Assembly: GCF_034555965.1 (NCBI RefSeq)
Contig: NZ_JAYDCK010000003.1
Coordinates: 2,976,001-3,040,000, forward strand
DNA: 64,000 bases
Reading direction: 5' to 3'
Origin: Aquicoccus sp. G2-2
GTDB taxonomy: Bacteria > Pseudomonadota > Alphaproteobacteria > Rhodobacterales > Rhodobacteraceae
Below the pieces are notes generated by a model, which ran no database searches, was not told the origin of the DNA, and was given only the letters and a program-made list of their open reading frames with translations. Of the stretch, positions 38,892 through 47,498 are shown one piece after another. A program made the translations under genes and the position numbers. Position 1 is the first letter of the stretch; each line of letters opens with the position of its first letter.

Positions 38892-38917
38892 GGCCCACCA
38901 GTCGCGATTGGTGGGCC
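38892..38917 (+). promoter_or_regulatory. intercistronic hairpin between tctC-like and tctB-like genes
   Basis: GGCCCACCA pairs perfectly with TGGTGGGCC around an eight-base loop. It lies 23 bases after the binding-protein stop. No T-run follows, so read-through into the permease genes is expected; it may protect the tctC message. Confidence 0.65.
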
Positions 38918-38936
38918 GAATGAGGAGGAGCGCAAC

Positions 38937-39365
38937 GTGACCGGCTTTGCCAAACGCATCGAAGGCCTGCTTTTCGTCGGCTTTGGTCTGTTGCTCTATT
39001 TCATCGTCATTCCGCGCCAGACCGATTCATTCGATTATGGCTGGCTGAAGCCTGATACCGTGCCGAACGCCATGGCGGCGGTTCTTTTTCTCTGTGGGAT
39101 ATGGCTTGCCCTGTTTCCGACCGGGCACGAAAGAGAAGACCCGCGGCAAACATTGCAGGCGGCGATGTATATGGGCGTGATTGCGCTGGGCGTCTTTATC
39201 GTTTCGCTCTTTGGGTTTCTTTATGTTGCGCCGTTTCTGGCGCTGGTGATCATGGTGCTGATCGGTGAGCGGCGCTGGTTCTGGCTGCTGCTTGGGGTGG
39301 CGGGTGTGCCGACGCTGATCTGGTTCGCGGTGGAAGTGTTGCTTCACCGCCCGTTGCCGGGATAG
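38937..39365 (+). CDS. tripartite tricarboxylate transporter small permease TctB-like
   Basis: A 142-residue membrane protein with about four hydrophobic segments: EGLLFVGFGLLLYFIVIPRQ, AVLFLCGIWLALFP, GVIALGVFIVSLFGFLYVAP and FWLLLGVAGVPTLIWFAVEV. The size, topology and position between tctC-like and tctA-like genes identify it; TctB is poorly conserved in sequence. It starts with GTG and has GAGGAGG upstream. Confidence 0.85.
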   Translation: MTGFAKRIEGLLFVGFGLLLYFIVIPRQTDSFDYGWLKPDTVPNAMAAVLFLCGIWLALFPTGHEREDPRQTLQAAMYMGVIALGVFIVSLFGFLYVAPFLALVIMVLIGERRWFWLLLGVAGVPTLIWFAVEVLLHRPLPG

Positions 39366-39370
39366 CGGCC

Positions 39371-40918
39371 ATGCTGGACCTTTCAACCATTCTTGCCGGG
39401 TTCGGCGATGCATTCAATCTCGTCAATCTTTTCTTCGTTCTGGCCGGTGTCACGCTGGGGCAGTTGATTGGCGCTGTGCCGGGGATCGGCCCGGTTATGG
39501 CGATGGCGGTTGCCATTCCGTTTACCTTCGGGATGAACGCCCTGCCCGCGATTGCCTTTCTTGTCGGGGTCAACAAGGGCGGGTTGGTTGGTGGCGCGGT
39601 GCCGGCGGTGCTGATCAATACACCGGGCACGCCGGATGCCGCCGCCACCGCACTTGATGGCCACGCGCTTGCCCGGCAGGGCAAACCCGAAAAAGCGATG
39701 AAGATGGCGCTGTTTTCGTCTGTTACCGGCGACACGTTCAGCGACATCGTGCTTATCACCGTCTCGCCTTTGCTTGCGGTTCTGGCCCTGAAAATGGGGC
39801 CGATCGAGATATTTGCGCTGATGATCTTGGCGTTTTCCGTGCTGGCCGGTTTGATCGGCGATTCGATCCCCAAGGGGATCATCGCGGCGGCGGCTGGCCT
39901 GCTTTGTGCAATGGTGGGGTTAGAGCCGGAGCATGGCACGCCGCGTCTTTTCTTCGGCTATTTTGAGCTTTACGACGGTCTGCCGCTGCCTTCGGTCGCC
40001 ATCGGGATGCTGGCGATTTCCGAGATTCTCCGGCGGCTGGCCACAAGCCGGTCCGGCATGGGGGCGACGATCGAGTTCAAGGAAACCGGCGACCCGGCTG
40101 ACCGGCGCGTCAGCTTTGTCGAATACTGGGCCTGCCGGTTCACCATGCTGCGCGGCGCGGTTATCGGAACATTTCTGGGCGCCTTGCCGGGGATTGGTTC
40201 AACGGCTGCGGCGTTCATGTCTTATGCGTCGGCCAAGCAAACCTCGGACGACCCGGAAAGCTTCGGCAAGGGCAATTTGCACGGGATTGCCGCGGCGGAA
40301 TCGGCCAACTCTGCGGTGGTGGGTGCCAACCTGATTCCGTTGCTCACCTTGGGTATCCCCGGCAGTGTTAGTGCCGCTCTGATTATCTCGGCGTTTATCA
40401 TCCACGGAATTCAGCCGGGGCCGCTTCTGTTTCATCAACAAGGGCGGCTGATCTATGGGCTGTTCGGTGCGATGCTGATGGCGAATGTGATGAATCTTCT
40501 GGTTGGGCAGTTTGGCCTGCGGCTTTGGACCCGTGTGATCAAGGCGCCGGAATCGGTCATCTTTTCGGCGGCGATCTTGTTGTGCATCGTCGGGGTTTCG
40601 ATGGCGTCTGGCGGGCTTTTCGGGGTTGCGGTGATGCTGGTTTTTGCCGGGTTGGGCTATGTGATGACGACATATGGGTATCCGGTGGTCGTGTTTATCA
40701 TCGCTTTTTTCCTCGGGCCGCGGTTCGAGGTTTCGCTGGCTCAGTCGCTCACTCTGACGCGGGGCAACCTGTTTGCGCTACAACACAATCCGATTGCGCT
40801 TGTGTTGCTGGTCTGTGCTGTGGCGTCGATCTGGTGGATGGGCGTGGCAGCACCCAAGCGCCAGCAGCGCCGGGCCGCGGCGCGGGCGGCGGAGGCAGAA
40901 AAGGACTTTACCGATTGA
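39371..40918 (+). CDS. tripartite tricarboxylate transporter large permease TctA-like
   Basis: A 515-residue permease with about 12 membrane segments. Signatures are GQLIGAVPGIGPVMAMAVAI, GAVPAVLINTPGTPDAAATA, FLGALPGIGSTAAAFMSYAS and IPLLTLGIPGSVSAALIISA. It follows tctB by five bases. With TctC and TctB it forms a proton- or sodium-driven importer for a carboxylic acid. Confidence 0.93.
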   Translation: MLDLSTILAGFGDAFNLVNLFFVLAGVTLGQLIGAVPGIGPVMAMAVAIPFTFGMNALPAIAFLVGVNKGGLVGGAVPAVLINTPGTPDAAATALDGHALARQGKPEKAMKMALFSSVTGDTFSDIVLITVSPLLAVLALKMGPIEIFALMILAFSVLAGLIGDSIPKGIIAAAAGLLCAMVGLEPEHGTPRLFFGYFELYDGLPLPSVAIGMLAISEILRRLATSRSGMGATIEFKETGDPADRRVSFVEYWACRFTMLRGAVIGTFLGALPGIGSTAAAFMSYASAKQTSDDPESFGKGNLHGIAAAESANSAVVGANLIPLLTLGIPGSVSAALIISAFIIHGIQPGPLLFHQQGRLIYGLFGAMLMANVMNLLVGQFGLRLWTRVIKAPESVIFSAAILLCIVGVSMASGGLFGVAVMLVFAGLGYVMTTYGYPVVVFIIAFFLGPRFEVSLAQSLTLTRGNLFALQHNPIALVLLVCAVASIWWMGVAAPKRQQRRAAARAAEAEKDFTD

Positions 40919-40940
40919 AAAATGAAACACCCTGCCGAGA

Positions 40941-41720
40941 TCACGCGGTAGCAAGACGCGCGGAAATTGTGGCGGCGGTGTCGAGAATTGCTTGTGTGCA
41001 GCGGGCCTGCGCCGTGTCATCCATCCAGTCCGCGACATAAGAGCAGCTGACCGAGGCAACCGGGTTCCCCGCAGGGTCATGCACTGCCGCGCCGATGCCA
41101 ACCATCCCCGGCAAGATAAGACCGCGATGGTAAGCATGGCCGACTGCGCGGGTTTTCTTTACCCGTGCGCGCAGTTGCGCTTCGGTTTCGGTTTTGAGGA
41201 ATGGCAGGTTTTTCGCAATCACTGTTTCGATTTGATCATCGGGTAGACCGGCAAGGATCGCCATGCCAGCCGCGCCGCGCCCCAGTGGCCATCGCATTCC
41301 AACCTCAAGCAGCAAGGTGCGGACCGGGCCGCGCCCATCGACACGGGCAAGGCAGACAGCTTCATTGCCGCGCCGCCCGAGAAAATAGATGGTTTGTTCG
41401 ATGTTCTGGCTCAGATCTTCCAGAACTGGCCGGGCGATGCTTTCCAGCGGGTGCCGTTGCTGTGCCGCAAGCCCGAGAATGGCCAGATCCGAGCCAAGGG
41501 TGAAGCGGCGTGATTCGGGGTTTCGCTCTAACCAGCCCAGTTCCTGAAGCATTGCGCAGACCCGGTAAACCGTTGGCCGTGCCATACCGCTGCGCGCGAC
41601 AAGTTCAGCCACGGCGCAGCCTTCTTCGCCCGCCGCCGCAACCTCACGTAGCAACACGGATGCACGATACAGGCTACCGGATGTGTCATTCTTGGTGTCC
41701 CGTTGCGCAATGCGTTGCAT
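40941..41720 (-). CDS. IclR family transcriptional regulator
   Basis: A 259-residue regulator. The DNA-binding domain reads EGCAVAELVARSGMARPTVY followed by RVCAMLQELGWLERNPESRR, and the effector domain follows, with GMRWPLGRGAAGMAILAGLP. The ATG at 41720 has AAGGG six bases upstream; a TTG at 41747 is possible. It converges on tctA and diverges from the thiamine enzyme gene, so its target is most likely the 41.9-49.4 kb operon. Confidence 0.9.
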   Translation of the reverse strand: MQRIAQRDTKNDTSGSLYRASVLLREVAAAGEEGCAVAELVARSGMARPTVYRVCAMLQELGWLERNPESRRFTLGSDLAILGLAAQQRHPLESIARPVLEDLSQNIEQTIYFLGRRGNEAVCLARVDGRGPVRTLLLEVGMRWPLGRGAAGMAILAGLPDDQIETVIAKNLPFLKTETEAQLRARVKKTRAVGHAYHRGLILPGMVGIGAAVHDPAGNPVASVSCSYVADWMDDTAQARCTQAILDTAATISARLATA

Positions 41721-41825
41721 GGTTGGCCCTTTTTGACTTGTGTCCAATTAATAGACATTGTGGATTGGTTGCAAACCGCTTCGCCATTTTGAAGCTGATA
41801 GAGTGTTTACCTTAGCATTTATTGA

Positions 41826-41873
41826 TAACATGTTAAATGAATTATTGACCTACCTTTAGGATTGCCCTAGCAT
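41826..41873 (+). promoter_or_regulatory. candidate promoter with adjacent palindrome for the 41.95-49.4 kb operon
   Basis: TTGACC (41845-41850) and TAGCAT (41868-41873) are separated by 17 bases and match sigma-70 -35/-10 boxes reasonably. The perfect palindrome TAACATGTTA lies at 41826-41835, just upstream of the -35 box, in the gap next to the divergent IclR gene, where an IclR-type activator could bind. The match is by eye. Confidence 0.45.
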
Positions 41874-41949
41874 TTTGCATAAGATGCTCGGCGAATGTCT
41901 GATAATCGGACAAAGTGGATTGCCCGTATCATCACAATTGGAGGGGCGA

Positions 41950-43620
41950 ATGGGCGATTTCGAAAATACTGATCTGGCCAAGCGGACCTGTGGAAATGCC
42001 GTGGTGGAAACGCTTTGCGCGCATGATCTGACAACGCTCTATTGCTTGCCGGGAGTTCAGAACGACTGGTTCTTCAATGCGGTTTATGATGCGGGCGACA
42101 ATATCCGCGCGATCCATACCCGCCACGAGCAAGGTGCAGCCTACATGGCGCTGGGCGCCGCGATGGCGACGGGCAAGCCTTCGGTTTACAGCGTCGTGCC
42201 GGGGCCGGGGGTGTTGAACACCACGGCGGCGCTCGCCACGGCGTATTCGGCCAATGCGCCGGTGTTGTGCCTTTCGGGTCAGCTTCCTTCGGGTGCGATT
42301 GGCAAGGGGTTCGGCTTGCTGCATGAAATTCCCGATCAATCCGGCATTCTTGAGCGGCTGACCAAAAGCGCCAAACGTGTCGAGCAGCCAGAACAGGCCG
42401 CAGATGATCTTGCCCGCGCCATCCATGCATTGACGGACGGGCGCCCGCGGCCTGTCGCACTGGAAATTCCGCCGGATATTCTTGCCGCCAAGGGAAGCTT
42501 CGGCGTGGCGGAACCGCTGCCGCCCGCGCGAGGTGTCGCACCCGATGCCGGCGCAATTGCCGATGCCGCCCGTCTTATCGCGGCGGCAAAGCGGCCGATG
42601 ATCATTGTCGGTGGCGGGGCATTGGATGCGGCGGAAGACATTACCGCACTGGCCGAGGAGACCGGCGCGCCGGTCTATTCCTACCGCATGGGGCGGGGCG
42701 TGATGGATGACCGCAACCCGCTAAGCCTGACGCTGCCGATGGCTTACCGTTACTGGCGCGACTGTGATCTCGTGATCGGGATCGGCACGCGGTTGCAAAT
42801 GCCGGTGCAGCAATGGGGCGTTGATGCGGCGATGAAATTCATCCGCATCGACGTGGACGCGGTACAGCTTGGGATTATTCAAAAGGCCGATGTGCCGATC
42901 CACGGCGATGCCGGGCAAGCGGTGCCGAAACTGCGAGCGGAGCTGGCACGGATCGGGGCCAGGCCGGTTGACCGTGCAGAGGAAATCGCCCGAAGCCGGG
43001 AGGGAGGGCGGCAGGATATGGCCTATCTTGAGCCGCAAATTTCCTATCTCGGCGCGATCCGGGATGCGCTGGGCGAAGACGGTGTTCTGGTCGATGACCT
43101 GACGCAGGTTGGCTATGTTTCACGCTTTGCGTACCCGGTTTATCACCCGCGCAGCTATATTTGCTCAGGCTATCAGGGCACGCTGGGTTGGGGCTATGCC
43201 ACCGCACTTGGCGTGCAGGACGCGCGACCGGGCACGCCGGTTGTCTCTATCGCCGGGGACGGTGGATTCATGTTCACCGTGCAGGAACTGGCGACGGCGG
43301 CGCAGCATAATATTCCGCTGGTTGGTGTGGTGTTCAACGATGGCGCGTTCGGCAACGTGCAGCGGATGCAGCGCGAGCTTTACGACAACCGGGTGATTGC
43401 CACCGATCTGCGCAACCCGGACTTTGGCAAGCTTGCCGAAAGCTTCGGGGTGGCGGCTTATCGGGCCGAGACCCCAGAGGCGCTTCGCCAGGTATTGGAA
43501 AAGGCACTGGCCGCCGGTGTTCCGGCGCTGGTGGAGGTTCCAATCGGGCAGGTGCCCGACCCGTTCAAGATAATCATGTCCCCGCGTTTGCGCGGAAAGG
43601 CACAGGGGGCCAAGCCATGA
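41950..43620 (+). CDS. thiamine pyrophosphate-dependent enzyme, acetolactate synthase/benzoylformate decarboxylase-like
   Basis: A 556-residue three-domain TPP enzyme. The activating Glu is E60 in RAIHTRHEQGAAYMALGAA. The Mg/TPP motif begins SIAGDGGFMFTVQELATAA and ends VGVVFNDGAFGNVQ. PGPGVLNTTAALATAYSANA is a family substrate-channel segment. The ATG at 41950 has GGAGG upstream; a start at 41875 would place the promoter candidate inside the gene. It overlaps the flavoprotein gene by four bases. In this context a 2-oxo acid decarboxylase or carboligase role in aryl-acid breakdown is plausible but unproven. Confidence 0.87.
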   Translation: MGDFENTDLAKRTCGNAVVETLCAHDLTTLYCLPGVQNDWFFNAVYDAGDNIRAIHTRHEQGAAYMALGAAMATGKPSVYSVVPGPGVLNTTAALATAYSANAPVLCLSGQLPSGAIGKGFGLLHEIPDQSGILERLTKSAKRVEQPEQAADDLARAIHALTDGRPRPVALEIPPDILAAKGSFGVAEPLPPARGVAPDAGAIADAARLIAAAKRPMIIVGGGALDAAEDITALAEETGAPVYSYRMGRGVMDDRNPLSLTLPMAYRYWRDCDLVIGIGTRLQMPVQQWGVDAAMKFIRIDVDAVQLGIIQKADVPIHGDAGQAVPKLRAELARIGARPVDRAEEIARSREGGRQDMAYLEPQISYLGAIRDALGEDGVLVDDLTQVGYVSRFAYPVYHPRSYICSGYQGTLGWGYATALGVQDARPGTPVVSIAGDGGFMFTVQELATAAQHNIPLVGVVFNDGAFGNVQRMQRELYDNRVIATDLRNPDFGKLAESFGVAAYRAETPEALRQVLEKALAAGVPALVEVPIGQVPDPFKIIMSPRLRGKAQGAKP

Positions 43621-45311
43621 GCACGGCTTTTGACACGTCTGTTCTTATCGTCGGGGCCGGGCCGGTCGGGCTGACGCTGGCGATGGATCTGGCTTGGCGC
43701 GGTGTTGACGTTGTGGTGGTGGAATCGCGCGAGCGGGGCGAACCGCCAAGCGTGAAGTGCAACCATGTTGCCGCGCGTTCAATGGAAATTTTCCGCCGCC
43801 TTGGTGTGGCATCCGCTGTGCGCGATACAGGTTTGCCACCGGATTATCCGCATGATGTGTCTTATCGGCTGACAACAACCGGGCCGGAGCTGACCCGCAT
43901 CCATATCCCGGCGCGGCAGGACCGCTTTACCGCCACGGACGGCCCCGACACCGGATGGCCGACGCCGGAACCGCCGCACCGGATCAACCAGATTTATCTG
44001 GAGCCGGTACTGTTCAGCCATGCCGAGCAAATGCCCGGACTGGAGGTTTTCAACCGCACGGTGGTTGAAGAGGTGTCTCAGGATGGGCAGGGCGCAGCGG
44101 CGCGTTTGCGTGATCTCGACACCGGCGAGACCCGCACATTGCGGGCGCGTTTTCTGGTCGGGTGCGACGGTGGGCGCTCGATGGTGCGCAAGACGATCGG
44201 CGCGAAATTCGAGGGCGATGCGGTTGTCCAGCGGGTGCAGTCCACGCTGATCCGCGCGCCGCAGTTGATCGGCATGATGCAGGTGCCGCCTGCGTGGTCG
44301 ATGTTTTCGCTCAATCTACGGCGCAGCGGTAATATCTATTCCATCGACGGCAAGGAGCTTTGGCTGGTCCACAATTATCTGCGCGAAGAGGAGGCGGATT
44401 TTGATGCGGTCGATCGCGACCTGTCGATCCGGCAAATCATCGGGGTTGGCCCGGAGTTCGAATACGAAGTTGTCAGCAACGAAGATTGGTTCGGACGCCG
44501 GTTAGTGGCCAACCGCTTCCGCAAGGACCGGATATTTGTTTGCGGTGATGCCGCGCATATCTGGGTGCCTTACGCGGGCTATGGCATGAATGCCGGGATT
44601 GCCGATGCGGCAAACCTTGCGTGGTTGCTGGCTGCGCATCTGGATGGGTGGGCACCTTACGCCATCCTTGAGGCGCACGAGGCGGAGCGCCAGCCAATTA
44701 CCGAACAGGTGAGTCATTTTGCGATGAACCACGCGCACCAGATGGCCAGCCAGCGCCGCAGCGTGCCCGGCAACATCGAAGCGGCGGGGCCGGAGGGTGA
44801 TGCCGCCCGCGCGGAACTGGGGCAGCGGGCTTATGACCTTAACGTGCAGCAATATTGCTGTGCCGGGTTGAACTTTGGCTACTATTACGATGCCAGCCCC
44901 CTTATCGCGTATGATGGGGTTGAGGCGCCGGGGTATTCGATGGCGGATTACACGCCTTCCACCGTGCCGGGGTGCCGGGTGCCGCATGTTTGGCTGTCGG
45001 ATGGCCGCTCGCTCTATGACGTGCTGGGTGCCGGTTACAGTTTGCTGCGGTTTGATCTGGCGATTGATGTGAGCACGCTTGAAAATGCCGCCACCGAACA
45101 GGGGGTGCCGTTTGTGGTGCTTGACCTGACGGCAGAGGAGAGCGCGGCGCAATATCCCCACAAGCTGTTGATTGCCCGCCCGGATCAACATGTTGCTTGG
45201 CGCGGGGATACGGTGCCCGAAGACCCGGCAAACCTGATTGCGCTATTGCGCGGCAACCGCGTTTTTGAGCGTGACGGAATGGAAAATCGTTTGGAGGCGG
45301 CAAAGGCGTGA
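43617..45311 (+). CDS. FAD-dependent aromatic hydroxylase-like monooxygenase
   Basis: A 564-residue flavoprotein of the phenol hydroxylase/MhpA class. The FAD motif is VLIVGAGPVGLTLAMDLAW, the DG motif FLVGCDGGRSMVRKTIG, and the GD motif VFVCGDAAHIWVPYAGYGMN followed by AGIADAANLAW. The C-terminal 170 residues form the thioredoxin-like domain usual in long members. Such enzymes hydroxylate aromatic rings with NAD(P)H and oxygen. It is coupled to the upstream thiamine enzyme and lies 36 bases before the oxygenase gene. Confidence 0.9.
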   Translation: MSTAFDTSVLIVGAGPVGLTLAMDLAWRGVDVVVVESRERGEPPSVKCNHVAARSMEIFRRLGVASAVRDTGLPPDYPHDVSYRLTTTGPELTRIHIPARQDRFTATDGPDTGWPTPEPPHRINQIYLEPVLFSHAEQMPGLEVFNRTVVEEVSQDGQGAAARLRDLDTGETRTLRARFLVGCDGGRSMVRKTIGAKFEGDAVVQRVQSTLIRAPQLIGMMQVPPAWSMFSLNLRRSGNIYSIDGKELWLVHNYLREEEADFDAVDRDLSIRQIIGVGPEFEYEVVSNEDWFGRRLVANRFRKDRIFVCGDAAHIWVPYAGYGMNAGIADAANLAWLLAAHLDGWAPYAILEAHEAERQPITEQVSHFAMNHAHQMASQRRSVPGNIEAAGPEGDAARAELGQRAYDLNVQQYCCAGLNFGYYYDASPLIAYDGVEAPGYSMADYTPSTVPGCRVPHVWLSDGRSLYDVLGAGYSLLRFDLAIDVSTLENAATEQGVPFVVLDLTAEESAAQYPHKLLIARPDQHVAWRGDTVPEDPANLIALLRGNRVFERDGMENRLEAAKA

Positions 45312-45347
45312 GCCGCGATATTAAGTCACTTTGGAGGAGGACGAGAT

Positions 45348-46319
45348 ATGTCAGAACAGCCACGAGAGAGTGTTTCCGATTTGCCGAGCGTTCAGCGGAT
45401 CAACCCCAATATCGGGGCTGAGATTGGCAATATCGACCTGCATCACGCGATGAGCGACGCGCAGTTTGATGTCGTCCATGGCGCGCTGACCGAGCACGAG
45501 GTTATCGTGCTGAAGAAGCAGGACATCACGACCGAAGAATTCATGGCATTCGGGGAGAGGTTCGGAGAGCTTTCGGTGCATCCGTTTTCCCCCAACATGG
45601 AGGAAAAACCGGCGGTTATCGTGTTGGACAACCACGGCAAGAACCCGCCGCGGCTGACCGATGTATGGCACAGCGATGAGACGTTTCGTGACGCCCCGCC
45701 GATGGGCACTATTCTGCGTTGCCGGATCGCGCCGGAAATCGGCGGCGACACGATGTTTTCCAGCATGACCTGCGCCTATGAAGGGCTGAGCGACCGGCTA
45801 CAGCAACTGATTTACGGGTTGGAAGCGGTGCATGATTTCAAGCCGTTTCGCACGCTGTTCGGCAACTCGCCCGAGGACCGCCAAAAGCTGCGCAAAATCG
45901 AGGATGAGTTCCCGAACCCGACCCACCCGGTTGTGCGGGTGCATTCGGTGACCGGGCGCAAGATCATAAATGTGAACCCGCAATTCACCACGCGGATTGT
46001 CGGCATGTCACCGGCGGAAAGTGACGCGGTGCTGCAATTGCTGTTCGATCAGGCGAAGTTGCCCGAATACCAACTGCGGGTTCGCTGGGAGCCGGATCAG
46101 ATCGTCTTCTGGGATAACCGGTCGGTGCATCACTATGCGGTGCATGATTACTTCCCCCAACGCCGCCGGATGGAGCGGGTGACGATCACGGGCGACAAAC
46201 CATTCGGTGTGGAACCGGACAGCTATGAAGCGACGGCGCCGCGCAGCAAGGCGTTGCGTTCAGAGGGGCTGAAACGCGTTGAGGCGGACGTACCCGCGCG
46301 GAACTTTGAGCGCGCCTGA
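45348..46319 (+). CDS. TauD/TfdA family 2-oxoglutarate-dependent dioxygenase
   Basis: A 323-residue Fe(II) enzyme. The HxD iron motif is TDVWHSDETF (H108, D110), the distal His is in NRSVHHYAVHDYFP (about H262), and the 2-oxoglutarate-binding Arg is in RRRMERVTITGD. GGAGGA precedes the ATG. The family cleaves C-S, C-N or aryl-ether C-O bonds after hydroxylation (taurine, 2,4-D). Next to a flavin hydroxylase, an aryloxy-acid or similar substrate is possible, but this is inference. Confidence 0.9.
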   Translation: MSEQPRESVSDLPSVQRINPNIGAEIGNIDLHHAMSDAQFDVVHGALTEHEVIVLKKQDITTEEFMAFGERFGELSVHPFSPNMEEKPAVIVLDNHGKNPPRLTDVWHSDETFRDAPPMGTILRCRIAPEIGGDTMFSSMTCAYEGLSDRLQQLIYGLEAVHDFKPFRTLFGNSPEDRQKLRKIEDEFPNPTHPVVRVHSVTGRKIINVNPQFTTRIVGMSPAESDAVLQLLFDQAKLPEYQLRVRWEPDQIVFWDNRSVHHYAVHDYFPQRRRMERVTITGDKPFGVEPDSYEATAPRSKALRSEGLKRVEADVPARNFERA

Positions 46320-46330
46320 AGACCCGGACT

Positions 46331-46352
46331 GCCTGCCCCGGAGGGGGCGGGC
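46331..46352 (+). promoter_or_regulatory. intercistronic hairpin upstream of the TAXI binding-protein gene
   Basis: GCCTGCCCC pairs with GGGGCGGGC (one G-T wobble) around the tetraloop GGAG. It lies 11 bases after the dioxygenase stop and 62 bases before the next start. The following bases are A rather than T on this strand, so it is not a standard terminator. Confidence 0.5.
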
Positions 46353-46413
46353 AAAAAGAACCGCGCAGAAAACAATTCATGCGCAAAAAAAACATCCTAG
46401 GGAGGATACCAAT

Positions 46414-47427
46414 ATGAAACGGATCAAGATATTTGCAGGCGCAGTCGCATTGACCGCGCTGTGTGGTGCAGCACCCGCGTGGGCCGATCTGGGGCGGGTC
46501 ACCATTGGCACCAACCCGCAAGGCACGATGTATTACGTTGTCGGCGGCGGCGTGGCCAAGATGATTTCGGATCAGTTCAGTGTGAATGCCACTGCACAGC
46601 CTTATGGCGGTGCCTCGGTTTATCTGCCGCTGATCCAGACTGGCGAAGTTACCATGGGGCTTAGTTCGTCGCTTGATAGCGGGTTGGCCTATAACGGGGC
46701 GGGCGCTTACGAGAAGCTGGGCCGGTTGGACGGGCTGCGCGCGTTGGTACGTGCGTGGCCGCTGCCTTATGCTTACTTCGCGCGCGGCGATTCCGGAATG
46801 AAGACGATTGCCGATCTCAAGGGCAAGAAGGTTGCGGTTACTCTGGGCGCCAACCTTTCGTTGAAAAAAGCCAATGAGGTTATGCTGCGTGCAGGCGGGA
46901 TTGACCCGGATACCGATATCGAGGCGGTCACCGTAAGCGGGTTGCCCGAAGGCTATGCCCTTGTCACCGACAAGAGCATTGCCGCCGCGACCACTGCGCT
47001 TGGTATTCCGCTCGCGCGTAAGGCGGATGCAACCTTGCCCGGCGGGCTTGTCATGCTTGGCATCACCGGGGACAACGCGACCACCGATTTCGTGTCGAGC
47101 CAAATGAGCGGGCTTTACATCACCGAGACAAAGCCCGGCAAGAACAACCCCGGTGTGGATAAACCAAAGTCGGTCCTTGGGTTCGATGTCTTTATGGTGG
47201 CAAGCGACAAGCTTTCGGACGACGACGCTTACAAGCTCACCAAGGCACTTTATAAGCAATGGGACGCGCTGCAAAAAGATTACGGTGTGTTGCGCCGCAA
47301 TCCGAAAGATGAGCTGAGCAAAGCCACGAACACGGTTCCCTATCATCCCGGTGCGATCCGTTACTTCAAGGAGGCGGGTCTTTGGACCGACAAGAATGCG
47401 GCGCATGAGGCCGAGTTGCTCAAGTAA
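46414..47427 (+). CDS. TAXI family TRAP transporter substrate-binding protein
   Basis: A 337-residue secreted receptor with a signal peptide of about 24 residues ending APAWA. The mature start RVTIGTNPQGTMYYVVGGGV is the TAXI hallmark, and the end VPYHPGAIRYFKEAGLWTD is the usual family C-terminus. GGGAGGA precedes the ATG at 46414; the long ORF start at 46279 lies inside the dioxygenase gene. It delivers ligand to the fused permease encoded next. Confidence 0.93.
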   Translation: MKRIKIFAGAVALTALCGAAPAWADLGRVTIGTNPQGTMYYVVGGGVAKMISDQFSVNATAQPYGGASVYLPLIQTGEVTMGLSSSLDSGLAYNGAGAYEKLGRLDGLRALVRAWPLPYAYFARGDSGMKTIADLKGKKVAVTLGANLSLKKANEVMLRAGGIDPDTDIEAVTVSGLPEGYALVTDKSIAAATTALGIPLARKADATLPGGLVMLGITGDNATTDFVSSQMSGLYITETKPGKNNPGVDKPKSVLGFDVFMVASDKLSDDDAYKLTKALYKQWDALQKDYGVLRRNPKDELSKATNTVPYHPGAIRYFKEAGLWTDKNAAHEAELLK

Positions 47428-47444
47428 CGCAGACTGAGGGTTTT

Positions 47445-47468
47445 GTCGGGCCGATCTGTCGGCCCGAC
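47445..47468 (+). promoter_or_regulatory. intercistronic hairpin between the TAXI binding-protein and permease genes
   Basis: GTCGGGCCGA pairs perfectly with TCGGCCCGAC around the tetraloop TCTG, then TGTTCTTTC follows. This is the closest of the window's hairpins to a factor-independent terminator. It lies 17 bases after the stop and probably gives partial termination so that receptor exceeds permease. Confidence 0.65.
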
Positions 47469-47498
47469 TGTTCTTTCTCCAGTGTAAGGACAAGGTGG

